From the NCBI GenBank assembly GCA_964557155.1, contig CAZKZC010000005.1:1-27549 (forward strand): 27,549 nucleotides of DNA. Reading direction: 5' to 3'. Source of the DNA: JAHJSY01 sp964557155. GTDB lineage: Bacteria > Patescibacteriota > Minisyncoccia > Minisyncoccales > GWA2-38-27. The notes under the pieces are model-generated. The model searched no databases. It saw only the letters and a program-made list of their open reading frames with translations, and was not told the DNA's origin. This document shows, in pieces, positions 27,443-27,549 of this stretch (positions are counted from its first letter, which is position 1; each line of letters opens with the position of its first letter). The translations under genes and the position numbers were made by a program.

Positions 27443-27549
27443 CAAAATTAAAACAAAAAGAAGAAGAAAAAGATAATGCAAGAAAAAACTGGAAAAACAT
27501 AGAAAACATTAAAGAATTAAAAGATGGATACTTATCACAAGTTGTTCAT
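27433..27549 (+). CDS. cas12a: Cas12a (Cpf1)-like fragment, bridge-helix region, open at both ends
   Basis: 39 codons, open to the window end, read DYLTKLKQKEEEKDNARKNW then KNIENIKELKDGYLSQVVH. From memory of Cas12a proteins, this matches the segment between RuvC-I and RuvC-II: the bridge helix with its conserved Trp (ARKNW; ARKDW in Francisella) and NIKELKxGYxSQVVH (Lachnospiraceae). The frame has no start and joins directly to the interior of the nucleotidyltransferase gene on the other strand. No repeats or other cas genes are visible. It could be a chimeric contig end or a broken gene. Confidence 0.75.

Noticed and set aside
27433..27549. A CRISPR array near the Cas12a-like fragment
   Set aside because: No spaced direct repeats of 20 nt or more are visible anywhere in the window; only the protein fragment supports a CRISPR link.

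Overview
The window is AT-rich, gene-dense bacterial DNA with short intergenic gaps, many stop/start overlaps and compact versions of housekeeping genes: FtsZ without a C-terminal tail, a 114-residue YbeY, a shortened FolD and ComEC reduced to its membrane part. Together with a diversity-generating retroelement (DGR) and a fragment resembling Cas12a, this points to a Patescibacteria (Candidate Phyla Radiation) genome, perhaps Parcubacteria/Paceibacteria. That placement is inferred from gene content. The sequence looks like a metagenome scaffold: it has a 100-N gap at 18880-18979 flanked by two identical 55-bp copies, and a chimeric-looking junction near 27433-27445.

Layout. 1-1896: a proteostasis cluster on the minus strand (htrA, a new 55-residue cysteine-rich protein, the 5' part of clpB). 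1911-5053: a complete two-target DGR, read on the minus strand as target 2 (VR2), template repeat (TR), reverse transcriptase, target 1 (VR1). Every TR/VR mismatch falls on a TR adenine. 5050-9178: two glycosyltransferases, a drug/metabolite-family transporter and an anchored glycoside hydrolase, with a structured intergenic region at 5770-5999. 9320-13331: comEC, nrdG and nrdD (class III ribonucleotide reductase), with a perfect DnaA box at the nrdD promoter. 13415-18769: a tight operon lepB-hisS-HIT-rpsU-yqeY-ybeY-ftsA-ftsZ. 18825-21803, plus strand: pth, topA and a structured small RNA with its own promoter and terminator; a 28-codon ORF with a strong promoter runs divergently from topA. 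21807-27442, minus strand: a conserved hypothetical, a sugar isomerase/epimerase-like protein, a 37-codon ORF, thioredoxin, tRNA-Leu(CAA), PAP2 phosphatase, folD, glyA and a nucleotidyltransferase-Sua5 fusion whose 5' end is lost. 27433-27549, plus strand: 39 codons resembling the Cas12a bridge-helix region.

The outstanding system is the DGR. One 122-nt TR serves two 235-residue target proteins that differ in their N-terminal 60 residues and share a middle and variable C terminus. Each target has a near-consensus promoter overlapping the end of the preceding gene, a palindrome about 22 nt after the -10 box, and a GTTCTTT (boxA-like) leader motif 39-40 nt after it. Each VR is followed by the same 9-bp hairpin and a rho-independent terminator. 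No Avd accessory gene is visible.

Several housekeeping genes (htrA, pth, lepB and the 9178 glycosyltransferase) have -10 boxes only 6-11 nt before the start codon, suggesting leaderless or nearly leaderless mRNAs. The DGR targets and the small ORFs instead have leaders with clear Shine-Dalgarno sequences.
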